Source of the DNA: Proteiniphilum sp. UBA1403
Lineage (GTDB): Bacteria > Bacteroidota > Bacteroidia > Bacteroidales > Dysgonomonadaceae
Direction of reading: 5' to 3'
Assembly (NCBI GenBank): GCA_002305715.1
Contig: DBQD01000073.1
Location: forward strand, 19,850-58,684
Length of the DNA stretch: 38,835 bases
Shown here one piece after another: positions 31,818 through 38,835 of this stretch. Position numbers and translations under genes: made by a program. Each line of letters starts with the position of its first letter. Position 1 is the first letter of the stretch. A model generated the notes under the pieces. That model was not told where the DNA came from, made no database searches, and worked only from the letters and a program-made list of their open reading frames with translations.

Positions 31818-31886
31818 AAAAAACTGGATGGAGAGGAGATAAGAAACCGGTTGGAGAGGAGATAAAAAACTGGTTGGAGAGATGAA
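31818..31886 (+). repeat. Three tandem 23-bp purine-rich repeats between the LeuA-like gene and leuB
   Basis: Units at 31818, 31841 and 31864 are each 23 bp. The first 18 bases of unit 3 read AAAAAACTGGTTGGAGAG; unit 1 differs from them at one base and unit 2 at two. Units 1 and 2 share the ending GAGGAGAT, and unit 3 diverges only in its last five bases. The RNA would be rich in GGAG/GGAGAGG. The array lies in the 175-bp intergenic space 37 bases ahead of the leuB ATG and has no ORF. Confidence 0.75.
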
Positions 31887-31923
31887 AAGATAATAGACAT
31901 TAATTATAGTTACTATACAACAT

Positions 31924-32991
31924 ATGAAGTTACAAGTTGCAGTCTTGGCGGGAGATGGAATAGGCCCAGAGATTATGAAACAGGCTTTGCAGGTTACGGA
32001 AGCCGTATGCAAGAAGTTTGGTCACGATTTTTCCTACAAGGAAGGTATTACCGGCGCAGCAGCCATCGATGCTGTGGGCGATCCCTATCCGGCCGAAACA
32101 CATGAGCTGTGCATGCAGAGCGATGCGGTGCTGTTTGGTGCCATTGGTGATCCCAAATACGACAATGATCCAAATGCCAAGGTTCGTCCCGAACAGGGCT
32201 TATTGCGCATGCGCAAACAGTTGGGACTCTTCGGAAACATCCGTCCCGTAATGACCTTTCCCTCACTCATTCACAAATCGCCCCTTCGTGCCGACCTGGT
32301 AGATGGTGCCGACTTTGTCTGTATCCGTGAACTTACAGGAGGTCTTTATTTTGGTCGCCCACAAGGTAGGAGTGAAGATGGCGCTACGGCATACGATACC
32401 TGTGTGTACACCCGCGAGGAGGTGGAACGCGTGCTTCATCTGGCTTACAAGTTTGCCGGACAGCGCCGCAAAAAACTGACGGTGGTCGATAAAGCCAATG
32501 TGTTGGCCACATCTCGTCTCTGGCGTCAGGTAGCCCAGGAGGTTGCTCCGCAGTACCCCGACATTGAGACCGATTATCTCTTTGTGGACAACGCCGCCAT
32601 GCGCATTATCCAGTGGCCGAAAAGCTTCGACGTGATGGTAACCGAGAACCTGTTCGGTGATATCCTTACCGACGAGGCATCGGTCATCACCGGCTCACTG
32701 GGACTGCTACCATCAGCTTCCATGGGATTGCATACCTCATTGTTTGAACCCATTCATGGATCCTATCCTCAGGCAGCAGGTAAAGATATTGCCAACCCGG
32801 TGGCCATGATCCTCTCGGCCGCTCTAATGTTCGAATATGCATTCAATCTCCACGAAGAGGGAGCTCTCATCCGAAAGGCTGTCAATGCAAGTCTCGAAGC
32901 GGGTGTTGTCACCGAAGATATTGCCAGTGGAGGCAAAAGCTACCGCACAAGCGAGGTAGGTAGCTGGATTACCGAGTATATCAATAAATAA
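31924..32991 (+). CDS. leuB: 3-isopropylmalate dehydrogenase
   Basis: LeuB oxidises and decarboxylates 3-isopropylmalate with NAD+. The 355-residue product begins VAVLAGDGIGPEIMKQAL. The substrate region has LRMRKQLGLFGNIRPV, and the family signature is TENLFGDILTDEASVITGSL, with SASMGLHTSLFEPIHGSYPQ and AAGKDIANPVA for NAD. These are standard for LeuB rather than isocitrate dehydrogenase. It may also act on 3-methylmalate in a citramalate route. ilvD starts 3 bases after its stop. Confidence 0.96.
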   Translation: MKLQVAVLAGDGIGPEIMKQALQVTEAVCKKFGHDFSYKEGITGAAAIDAVGDPYPAETHELCMQSDAVLFGAIGDPKYDNDPNAKVRPEQGLLRMRKQLGLFGNIRPVMTFPSLIHKSPLRADLVDGADFVCIRELTGGLYFGRPQGRSEDGATAYDTCVYTREEVERVLHLAYKFAGQRRKKLTVVDKANVLATSRLWRQVAQEVAPQYPDIETDYLFVDNAAMRIIQWPKSFDVMVTENLFGDILTDEASVITGSLGLLPSASMGLHTSLFEPIHGSYPQAAGKDIANPVAMILSAALMFEYAFNLHEEGALIRKAVNASLEAGVVTEDIASGGKSYRTSEVGSWITEYINK

Positions 32992-32994
32992 TCA

Positions 32995-34860
32995 ATGAAC
33001 ACACTAAATAACCCGGAAAGGATGCAGAAGCAGAAAAAAGAAAACCTACGGAGCGCTACCAGTACGCAAGGGCGACTGATGGCCGGTGCGCGGGCACTGT
33101 GGCATGCCAACGGAATGACCCGTGAGCAAATGGGTAAGCCCATTATTGCCATTGCCAATTCCTTCACGCAATTTGTGCCGGGTCATGTGCATCTGCACGA
33201 CATAGGTCAATTGGTGAAGAAGGAGGTGGAGAAACTAGGCTGTTTTGCCGCAGAGTTCAACACCATTGCTGTGGATGATGGTATTGCCATGGGACACGAC
33301 GGAATGTTGTACTCCCTTCCATCGCGAGACATGATTGCCGACTCCATTGAATATATGGTCAATGCGCACAAAGCCGATGCACTTGTCTGCATCAGCAATT
33401 GCGACAAGATTACACCGGGAATGCTCATGGCTGCCATGCGCCTGAACATACCTGCTATTTTTGTATCGGGTGGACCTATGGAGGCTGGTAAGATTGGCGA
33501 TGAACAGATCGACCTGATTGATGCGATGATTGAATCGGCCGACGAAAATGTATCCGATGAGCGAGTGGCCCAGCTGGAGGTATCGGCATGCCCCACCTGT
33601 GGTTCCTGCTCTGGTATGTTTACCGCCAACTCAATGAATTGCCTGAACGAGGCAATCGGACTGGCGCTACCCGGTAACGGCACCATCCTGGCAACCCATG
33701 TCAACCGCAAAGAACTATTTGTAAAGGCTGCCAAACAGATTGTACGCAATGCAGAACGATACTATTTTGATGGTGACGAAGCGGTACTTCCCCGCAATAT
33801 CGCTTCACGTCAGGCATTCCTGAATGCTATGACACTCGATATCGCCATGGGAGGATCAACCAACACCATCCTCCACACGCTGGCCATTGCCCGCGAGGGA
33901 GAGGTTGAATTCAATCTCAACGATATCGACACTTTGTCGCGCAAGGTTCCCTGCATCTGCAAGGTGGCACCCAACTCAAAGAAATACCACATCCAGGATG
34001 TGAATAGGGCAGGAGGAATCCTGGGTATTCTGGGTGAACTGGCCAAAGCAGGACTGGTGGATACTTCAGTCAAACGTGCCGATGGTCTCACTCTTGCAGA
34101 AGCCATTGAAAAATATGATATCACCAAAGCAGAGCCATCGGAGGAAGCAAAGAATATCTACACCTCTGCACCCGGGAATCGCTACAATTTGGTAATGGGA
34201 TCACAGGATGCCCGCTTTAAAACGATGGATGCCGATCGCCAGAATGGCTGCATACGTGATGTAGAACATGCCTATACAAAAGATGGCGGACTGGCCATTT
34301 TGAAAGGAAACATAGCCCTGAACGGTTGTGTGGTAAAGACCGCCGGTGTGGATGAAAGCATCTGGAAATTCAGTGGTACAGCCAAAGTATTTCACTCGCA
34401 GGATGATGCCTGTGCGGGAATCTTGAACGGGAAAGTGGTAGCTGGTGATGTAGTGGTGATTGTGTACGAAGGGCCCAAAGGGGGACCCGGAATGCAGGAG
34501 ATGTTATATCCTACCTCCTACATCAAAGCAAAACACCTGGGAAAAGAATGTGCACTGATTACTGACGGACGTTTCTCGGGTGGTACATCCGGTCTCTCCA
34601 TTGGTCACATCTCACCCGAAGCCGCAGCAGGTGGTAACATTGGTCTGGTACGCGATGGCGACATTATTGAAATCGACATACCGGCACGCAGTATCAACCT
34701 GAAGATCACCGATGCGGAACTTCAACAGAGAAGAGAAGAGGAAGAAGCAAAAGGCGAAAATGCCTTTAAACCCGCACGAGAAAGAAAAATATCGAAAGCT
34801 TTAAAACTCTATGCGCACTTTGTAAGCTCGGCAGACAAGGGAGCTATACGAATTATTTGA
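32995..34860 (+). CDS. ilvD: Dihydroxy-acid dehydratase
   Basis: IlvD forms 2-oxoisovalerate and 2-oxo-3-methylvalerate, the shared third step to valine and isoleucine (and the leucine precursor). The 621-residue product has Fe-S Cys at C136 (CISNCDKITPGM) and C205 (CPTCGSCSGMFTANSMN), with GRFSGGTSGLSIGHISPEAA near the end. The first 17-18 residues are not conserved with E. coli IlvD, whose homology starts at LRSATSTQGRLMAGARALW, so the start might be the ATG at 33022 (MQKQKKENLRS). It is tightly coupled to leuB, 3 bases away, evidence that leu and ilv genes form one transcript. Confidence 0.96.
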   Translation: MNTLNNPERMQKQKKENLRSATSTQGRLMAGARALWHANGMTREQMGKPIIAIANSFTQFVPGHVHLHDIGQLVKKEVEKLGCFAAEFNTIAVDDGIAMGHDGMLYSLPSRDMIADSIEYMVNAHKADALVCISNCDKITPGMLMAAMRLNIPAIFVSGGPMEAGKIGDEQIDLIDAMIESADENVSDERVAQLEVSACPTCGSCSGMFTANSMNCLNEAIGLALPGNGTILATHVNRKELFVKAAKQIVRNAERYYFDGDEAVLPRNIASRQAFLNAMTLDIAMGGSTNTILHTLAIAREGEVEFNLNDIDTLSRKVPCICKVAPNSKKYHIQDVNRAGGILGILGELAKAGLVDTSVKRADGLTLAEAIEKYDITKAEPSEEAKNIYTSAPGNRYNLVMGSQDARFKTMDADRQNGCIRDVEHAYTKDGGLAILKGNIALNGCVVKTAGVDESIWKFSGTAKVFHSQDDACAGILNGKVVAGDVVVIVYEGPKGGPGMQEMLYPTSYIKAKHLGKECALITDGRFSGGTSGLSIGHISPEAAAGGNIGLVRDGDIIEIDIPARSINLKITDAELQQRREEEEAKGENAFKPARERKISKALKLYAHFVSSADKGAIRII

Positions 34861-34892
34861 CAATACTCTTTTATTATTCGCTGTTATGCAAG

Positions 34893-34917
34893 ACTGCAAA
34901 AGCAGTAGACATTTTTT
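34893..34917 (+). terminator. Weak hairpin with T-run between ilvD and ilvB
   Basis: ACTGC (34893-34897), loop AAAA, and GCAGT (34902-34906) form a short stem, and six T follow five bases later (34912-34917). It could be a weak or leaky terminator or a processing site in the 85-bp gap. A second 5-bp hairpin (CTAAC/GTTAG, 34927-34940) lies just before ilvB. Confidence 0.3.
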
Positions 34918-34945
34918 ATAAATCGACTAACATAGGTTAGCAATT

Positions 34946-36715
34946 ATGATAAACAAGAATATTCAGACTCCGGACCCCATCTCCTCACCCGAAAAACGGG
35001 AGCAGGAGACAGAGATCATTTCAGGCAGTGAAATATTGATCCGATCATTACTTGCAGAAGGAGTGGATACCATGTTCGGTTATCCGGGTGGTGCCATTAT
35101 GCCAGTATTTGATGCCCTGTATGATCACAAACAATCGATCAAACATATATTGGTGCGTCACGAACAGTGTGCTGTACATGCGGCACAAGGTTATGCACGT
35201 GTGTCGCAAAAGGTGGGTGTGGCATTGGTAACTTCAGGACCTGGGGCTACCAACACCATTACAGGTATCACCGATGCAATGATGGACAGTACACCCTTGG
35301 TGGTCATTTCAGGTCAGGTCGTGTCGAGCCTGCTCGGTTCAGATGCATTTCAGGAGGCTGATGTAATTGGTGTGACCCAACCCATTACCAAGTGGGTGTA
35401 CCAGATTCGTCGTGTGGAAGATATTGCTTGGGCAGTGTCCAAAGCCTTCTATATTGCTTCAAGCGGTCGCCCCGGTCCGGTTGTGCTTGATATTGCCAAA
35501 GATGCACAGGTCAATAAATGTGCCTACTCTTATCAAAAAACACGCTTCCTGCGCAGCTATCAGCCCGTACCGGATGTAGATGAGACGCAAATTAAAATGG
35601 CTGCCGAACTTATCAATAATGCCAAGAAGCCGTTGGCGCTTGTGGGGCAGGGAGTGGTTCTCGGGAATGCCGAAGAGGAACTGCGTGACTTCCTGGAGAA
35701 AGCAGATATACCGTTTGGGTCGACCATCTTGGGACTTTCTGCAATGCCTACCGATCACCCTCTTAACTTTGGAATGTTGGGAATGCACGGTAATGTTGCT
35801 CCCAACATGAAGACCAACGAATGCGATGTGTTGATAGCCATTGGAATGCGTTTCGACGACAGGGTGACGGGTGATCTGAAAACCTATGCAAAACAGGCCA
35901 AAGTGATCCACTTCGATATCGATCCGGCAGAGTTCAACAAGAACGTAAAGACAACCGTGAAAGTGTCGGGTGACGCTAAACAAACACTACCGCTGGTTAC
36001 AGCACTGCTGGAGGAGAAATCGCACGAAGAGTGGAAGTCGGAATTCAAACCCTATGTAGAGAAAGAGTTCGACTGTATCATCAAGCAAGAGCTCTATCCC
36101 GAGAACGGAGGGGAAATTAAAATGGGCGAGGTGGTACGTAAAGTGACCGAAGCAACCAACAATAAGGCAATTTGTGTGACCGATGTGGGGCAGCACCAGA
36201 TGATGAGCACCCGCTATTTCAAGTTTAGCCAGTCACGCAGTATGGTAACCTCCGGCGGTCTGGGAACAATGGGCTTTGGTCTGCCAGCCGGTATTGGAGC
36301 TAAGTATGGAGCACCCGATCGGACGGTATGCATATTTGTTGGAGATGGCGGCCTGCAGATGACCATTCAGGAGTTTGGAACCATCATGGAATATGGTGTG
36401 AATGTGAAGATCATCCTGTTGAACAACGACTACTTAGGTATGGTACGACAATGGCAAGAGCTTTTCTTTGAGGAGCGTTATTCGGAGACTCACCTGAAGA
36501 ATCCCGACTTTATTAAGATTGCGGATGCCTATCATATAAAGGGACGAAAAGTTACCAAACGCGACGAACTGGACGGTGCCATTGCCGAAATGTTGGCACA
36601 CGATGGCGCTTACTTGCTGGAAGTAAAAGTAGAGACAAAAGGAATGGTCTATCCCATGATTCCATCAGGAGGATGCGTGACAAATATCTTACTCGGAAAC
36701 GGAAATACATTGTAG
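34946..36715 (+). CDS. ilvB: Acetolactate synthase large (catalytic) subunit
   Basis: This ThDP enzyme forms 2-acetolactate for valine and leucine and 2-aceto-2-hydroxybutyrate for isoleucine. The 589-residue product has the catalytic Glu at E73 (VRHEQCAVHAAQGYAR), the FAD-domain stretch GMLGMHGNVAPNMKTNECDV, and the ThDP/Mg motif from GDG (466-468) to NN (493-494). VRQWQELFFEERYSET closes the active site. The first 25 residues (INKNIQTPDPISSPEKREQE) are a charged extension before the core ISGSEILIRSLLAEGVD. It pairs with the regulatory subunit encoded 27 bases downstream. Confidence 0.96.
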   Translation: MINKNIQTPDPISSPEKREQETEIISGSEILIRSLLAEGVDTMFGYPGGAIMPVFDALYDHKQSIKHILVRHEQCAVHAAQGYARVSQKVGVALVTSGPGATNTITGITDAMMDSTPLVVISGQVVSSLLGSDAFQEADVIGVTQPITKWVYQIRRVEDIAWAVSKAFYIASSGRPGPVVLDIAKDAQVNKCAYSYQKTRFLRSYQPVPDVDETQIKMAAELINNAKKPLALVGQGVVLGNAEEELRDFLEKADIPFGSTILGLSAMPTDHPLNFGMLGMHGNVAPNMKTNECDVLIAIGMRFDDRVTGDLKTYAKQAKVIHFDIDPAEFNKNVKTTVKVSGDAKQTLPLVTALLEEKSHEEWKSEFKPYVEKEFDCIIKQELYPENGGEIKMGEVVRKVTEATNNKAICVTDVGQHQMMSTRYFKFSQSRSMVTSGGLGTMGFGLPAGIGAKYGAPDRTVCIFVGDGGLQMTIQEFGTIMEYGVNVKIILLNNDYLGMVRQWQELFFEERYSETHLKNPDFIKIADAYHIKGRKVTKRDELDGAIAEMLAHDGAYLLEVKVETKGMVYPMIPSGGCVTNILLGNGNTL

Positions 36716-36742
36716 TGATTTACACACATTAAATCGACAAAA

Positions 36743-37297
36743 ATGGACGACAATAAAACATTATACACCATCACCATATTCTCGGAGAATACGGTGGGTG
36801 TGCTCAATCAGATCACGACCATCTTCACGCGGAGGCAGTTAAATATTGAAACACTTTCGGTATCGCCATCCGCCATTAAAGGTATTCACAAATTTACCAT
36901 CACCACGTTCACCGACGATGAGAATGTGATGAAGAAGCTGGTAAGTCTCATCGACAAACGAGTCGACATCCTAAAGGCATACTACAATACCGACGAAGAT
37001 CTGGTACATCAGGAGCTGGCCCTGTATAAACTCTCAACCGAGAAGGTCTTGGCCCATGGCTCCATCGAGTACTTGGTGCGCAAGTATAACGTGCGCATAC
37101 TGGAAGTTTCGAACGACTGTGTCGTGTTCCTCAAAGCAGGACACTACGAAGAGACACAGGGTCTCTTTGAGGAACTCGCCGAGAGCATTGGTGTACTGCA
37201 GTTTGTGCGATCTGGTAGAATTGCCATCACCAAATCGAAGGTGGAGCGACTGAGCGATATGCTGGCAAAAAGAGAACGCGAAAACCAAGAAAAATAG
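36743..37297 (+). CDS. ilvN: Acetolactate synthase small (regulatory) subunit
   Basis: The 184-residue product has an N-terminal ACT domain (about 7-82) starting YTITIFSENTVGVLNQITTI, with FTRRQLNIETLSVSPS, and an ALS_ss_C-type C-terminal domain. It binds valine and sets feedback control of IlvB. The size is close to IlvH (163) and larger than IlvN (96) of E. coli, so the enzyme is the full-length regulatory type. The ilvH symbol would be equally valid. It directly follows ilvB. Confidence 0.94.
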   Translation: MDDNKTLYTITIFSENTVGVLNQITTIFTRRQLNIETLSVSPSAIKGIHKFTITTFTDDENVMKKLVSLIDKRVDILKAYYNTDEDLVHQELALYKLSTEKVLAHGSIEYLVRKYNVRILEVSNDCVVFLKAGHYEETQGLFEELAESIGVLQFVRSGRIAITKSKVERLSDMLAKRERENQEK

Positions 37298-37336
37298 AAA
37301 AACGCATAAATTAAATAGAATATAAACATTCGTCGC

Positions 37337-37368
37337 GTCGATCGTTTTTCAACAAGAAGTCGGTCGAC
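37337..37368 (+). other. Hairpin in the ilvN-ilvC gap
   Basis: GTCGATCG (37337-37344) pairs with CGGTCGAC (37361-37368), 8 bp with one G-U pair and a 16-base loop. There is no T-run, so it is not a terminator. It lies within the 96-bp gap 25 bases before the ilvC ATG and may act in RNA stability or ilvC translation. Confidence 0.35.
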
Positions 37369-37393
37369 AAGACACAAAGAACAGATAATTAAT

Positions 37394-38440
37394 ATGGCAA
37401 AAATGAATTTTGGTGGGGTAGAAGAAAATGTGGTTACCCGCGAAGAGTTTCCATTGAGCAAAGCTCAAGATGTGTTAAAGAACGAAACGATAGCCGTAAT
37501 TGGTTACGGTGTACAAGGTCCGGGACAGTCGCTCAACTTACGCGACAATGGCTTCAACGTAATTGTAGGACAACGCAAAGGTGGCAAGACCTGGGACAAG
37601 GCTGTTGCGGATGGTTGGGTACCCGGAGAAACACTGTTCGATATTGAGGAAGCATGTGAAAGAGGAACCATTATTCAGTATTTGCTTTCCGATGCAGCGC
37701 AAATAGAGGTGTGGCCCCGCATTAAACCGTATCTCACTCCAGGCAAGGCTCTTTATTTCTCTCATGGATTTGGTATCACCTACAAAGAACGTACAGGCAT
37801 TGTGCCTCCTGCCGATGTGGATGTGATTCTGGTTGCACCAAAAGGGTCGGGTACCTCCCTTCGGAAAATGTTCCTCGAAGGACGCGGTCTAAATTCCTCT
37901 TATGCCATCTTCCAAGATGCCACCGGAAAGGCTTTTGAACGTGTAGTGGCACTGGGTATTGGTGTAGGATCGGGCTACCTGTTTGAAACCGATTTCAAAC
38001 GTGAAGTATATTCCGACCTAACCGGTGAGCGCGGCACACTGATGGGTGCTATCCAGGGACTGTTGCTGGCACAGTATGAAGTGCTCCGCGAAAATGGACA
38101 CACACCGTCTGAGGCTTTCAACGAAACTGTAGAGGAGCTTACTCAATCGCTCATGCCACTGTTTGCCGAAAAGGGAATGGACTGGATGTATGCCAACTGC
38201 TCCACCACCGCACAACGTGGTGCCCTCGACTGGATGGGTCCCTTCCACGATGCCACCAAGCCTGTATTTGAAAAACTCTACAAAGAGGTAGCAGCAGGCA
38301 ATGAAGCACAACGTTCCATCGACAGCAATTCGCAACCCGACTATCGTGAAAAGCTGGAAGAAGAACTGAAAGCCCTTCGCGAGAGCGAGATGTGGCAGAC
38401 TGGTGCCGTGGTACGCAAACTACGTCCGGAAAACAACTAA
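37394..38440 (+). CDS. ilvC: Ketol-acid reductoisomerase (KARI)
   Basis: IlvC rearranges and reduces acetolactate and acetohydroxybutyrate with NADPH and Mg2+. The 348-residue protein has the Rossmann loop GYGVQGPGQ (37-45) and the coenzyme loop VGQRKGGKTW (58-67), whose Arg and Lys fit NADPH. Metal and catalytic acids are at D208, E212 (SDLTGERGTLMG), E244 and E248 (FNETVEELTQSL). Length and C-terminus (SQPDYREKLEEEL, KLRPENN) differ from both the short class I form of most bacteria and the long E. coli class II form and resemble the fungal mitochondrial enzyme. Last gene of the operon. Confidence 0.96.
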   Translation: MAKMNFGGVEENVVTREEFPLSKAQDVLKNETIAVIGYGVQGPGQSLNLRDNGFNVIVGQRKGGKTWDKAVADGWVPGETLFDIEEACERGTIIQYLLSDAAQIEVWPRIKPYLTPGKALYFSHGFGITYKERTGIVPPADVDVILVAPKGSGTSLRKMFLEGRGLNSSYAIFQDATGKAFERVVALGIGVGSGYLFETDFKREVYSDLTGERGTLMGAIQGLLLAQYEVLRENGHTPSEAFNETVEELTQSLMPLFAEKGMDWMYANCSTTAQRGALDWMGPFHDATKPVFEKLYKEVAAGNEAQRSIDSNSQPDYREKLEEELKALRESEMWQTGAVVRKLRPENN

Positions 38441-38498
38441 ATGGTTTATATCTGTATTTTTCTACGGATAAACATATTTACAATACTAGCGTGGTATT

Positions 38499-38535
38499 AG
38501 GGACTGTCTCAAATGGGAGGCAGTCCCTTTTTTTT
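38499..38535 (+). terminator. Strong intrinsic terminator of the leu/ilv operon
   Basis: AGGGACTGTCTC (38499-38510) pairs with GAGGCAGTCCCT (38517-38528) over 12 bp with one G-U pair and a 6-base loop, followed by a run of eight T (38528-38535). Confidence 0.9.
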
Positions 38536-38577
38536 GCAAAATTTTAATAGACTAGCAACACCTTTATGGGTTATTAT

Positions 38578-38643
38578 CTGCACCAATACTGGTACCCCTC
38601 TGGTACCCCTCTGTTATCCCTCTGTTATCCCTCTGTATATTCC
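38578..38643 (+). repeat. Tandem 11-bp repeat array downstream of ilvC
   Basis: Two copies of CTGGTACCCCT (38589, 38600) are followed by two copies of CTGTTATCCCT (38611, 38622) and a decayed fifth unit CTGTATATTCC (38633); CTGCACCAATA (38578) may be a decayed unit before them. The period is exactly 11 bp. It lies in the gene-free 395-bp tail, 43 bases after the terminator. Confidence 0.8.
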
Positions 38644-38668
38644 TTATGTTTTATACAACAAACATAAG
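38643..38668 (+). repeat. Perfect 9-bp inverted repeat abutting the 11-bp array
   Basis: CTTATGTTT (38643-38651) and AAACATAAG (38660-38668) are exact inverse complements with an 8-base loop. The first arm begins at the end of the last array unit. No T-run follows. Beyond it, up to 38835, the sequence is A/T-rich with no gene that I can support; an ATG at the very last three bases (38833) could begin one off the edge. Confidence 0.65.
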
Positions 38669-38835
38669 AGAAGATAGGGAGTATGTCCCATTAAAATTAG
38701 ACGAAGTTGCAATCGTAGCATAACTGAATGTCAAGTCAAAATAGCCTATTAAATAACTATTTTTTATTTTGTAGCAAAAAATGATGACAAAAATTAATTT
38801 AAATTGTTTATATAGAATGAAAGTGTAAATTAATG

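Noticed and set aside
35459..35983. A 174-codon minus-strand frame within ilvB.
   Set aside because: Antisense shadow of the conserved IlvB coding sequence, rich in His/Cys/Phe and with no start context.
38781..38828. A 15-codon frame starting ATGATG near the right edge.
   Set aside because: It is short, A/T-rich and without recognisable features; the TATTTTG before it lacks one base of the -7 consensus.

Overview
The window reads as a chromosomal segment of a Bacteroidales bacterium (phylum Bacteroidota; the protein variants suggest a Dysgonomonas/Proteiniphilum/Bacteroides-like anaerobe, genus not resolved). The evidence is the zinc-free ribosomal protein forms, the Bacteroidetes-style promoters (TAnnTTTG), the Na+-translocating NQR operon, the Bacteroidetes-type KARI, and the general scarcity of Shine-Dalgarno sequences. 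I worked from the sequence alone, without database searches.

Layout. (1) 1-13615: the S10-spc-alpha ribosomal protein supercluster, all on the + strand, from the 3' part of rplD (L4) to rplQ (L17). It includes secY, map, infA and rpoA, and two genes below 60 codons (rpmD, rpmJ). Two hairpins lie between rpsK and rpsD and are a candidate S4 leader. The cluster ends at two hairpin terminators. (2) 13890-18031: type II NADH dehydrogenase, a secreted SGNH-like/DUF5040-like protein, a Nif3-family protein and a coiled-coil C4 zinc-ribbon protein. (3) 18235-24235: nqrABCDEF, preceded by a good promoter and followed by a strong terminator. (4) 24236-24576: a gene-free stretch carrying eight tandem 22-bp repeats. 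(5) 24577-26146, minus strand: pabB and pabC for p-aminobenzoate synthesis. (6) 26147-38440: a long branched-chain amino acid operon, leuA-leuC-leuD-(second LeuA/citramalate-synthase-family gene)-leuB-ilvD-ilvB-ilvN-ilvC, closed by a strong terminator. (7) 38441-38835: a gene-free tail with an 11-bp tandem array joined to a perfect inverted repeat.

The most interesting find is upstream of leuA. It looks like a complete classical ribosome-mediated transcription attenuator: a promoter, a 20-codon leader peptide in which eight of nine consecutive codons are Ile/Leu/Val, an 8-base segment at the leader stop codon exactly complementary to the 5' arm of the terminator, and an intrinsic terminator 36 bp before leuA. 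All four elements can be read directly from the bases. Together they would let charged Ile/Leu/Val tRNA levels control the whole 12-kb operon.

How the genes work together: LeuA, LeuCD and LeuB make the leucine precursor. IlvBN, IlvC and IlvD serve valine and isoleucine. The second LeuA-family enzyme may make citramalate, which LeuCD and LeuB could convert to 2-oxobutyrate, so isoleucine could be made without threonine deaminase (no ilvA is present here). NDH-2 and NQR both feed electrons from NADH to quinone, but only NQR pumps Na+. Three short tandem arrays with 22, 23 and 11 bp periods sit in otherwise ordinary intergenic DNA and have no explanation that I can give.
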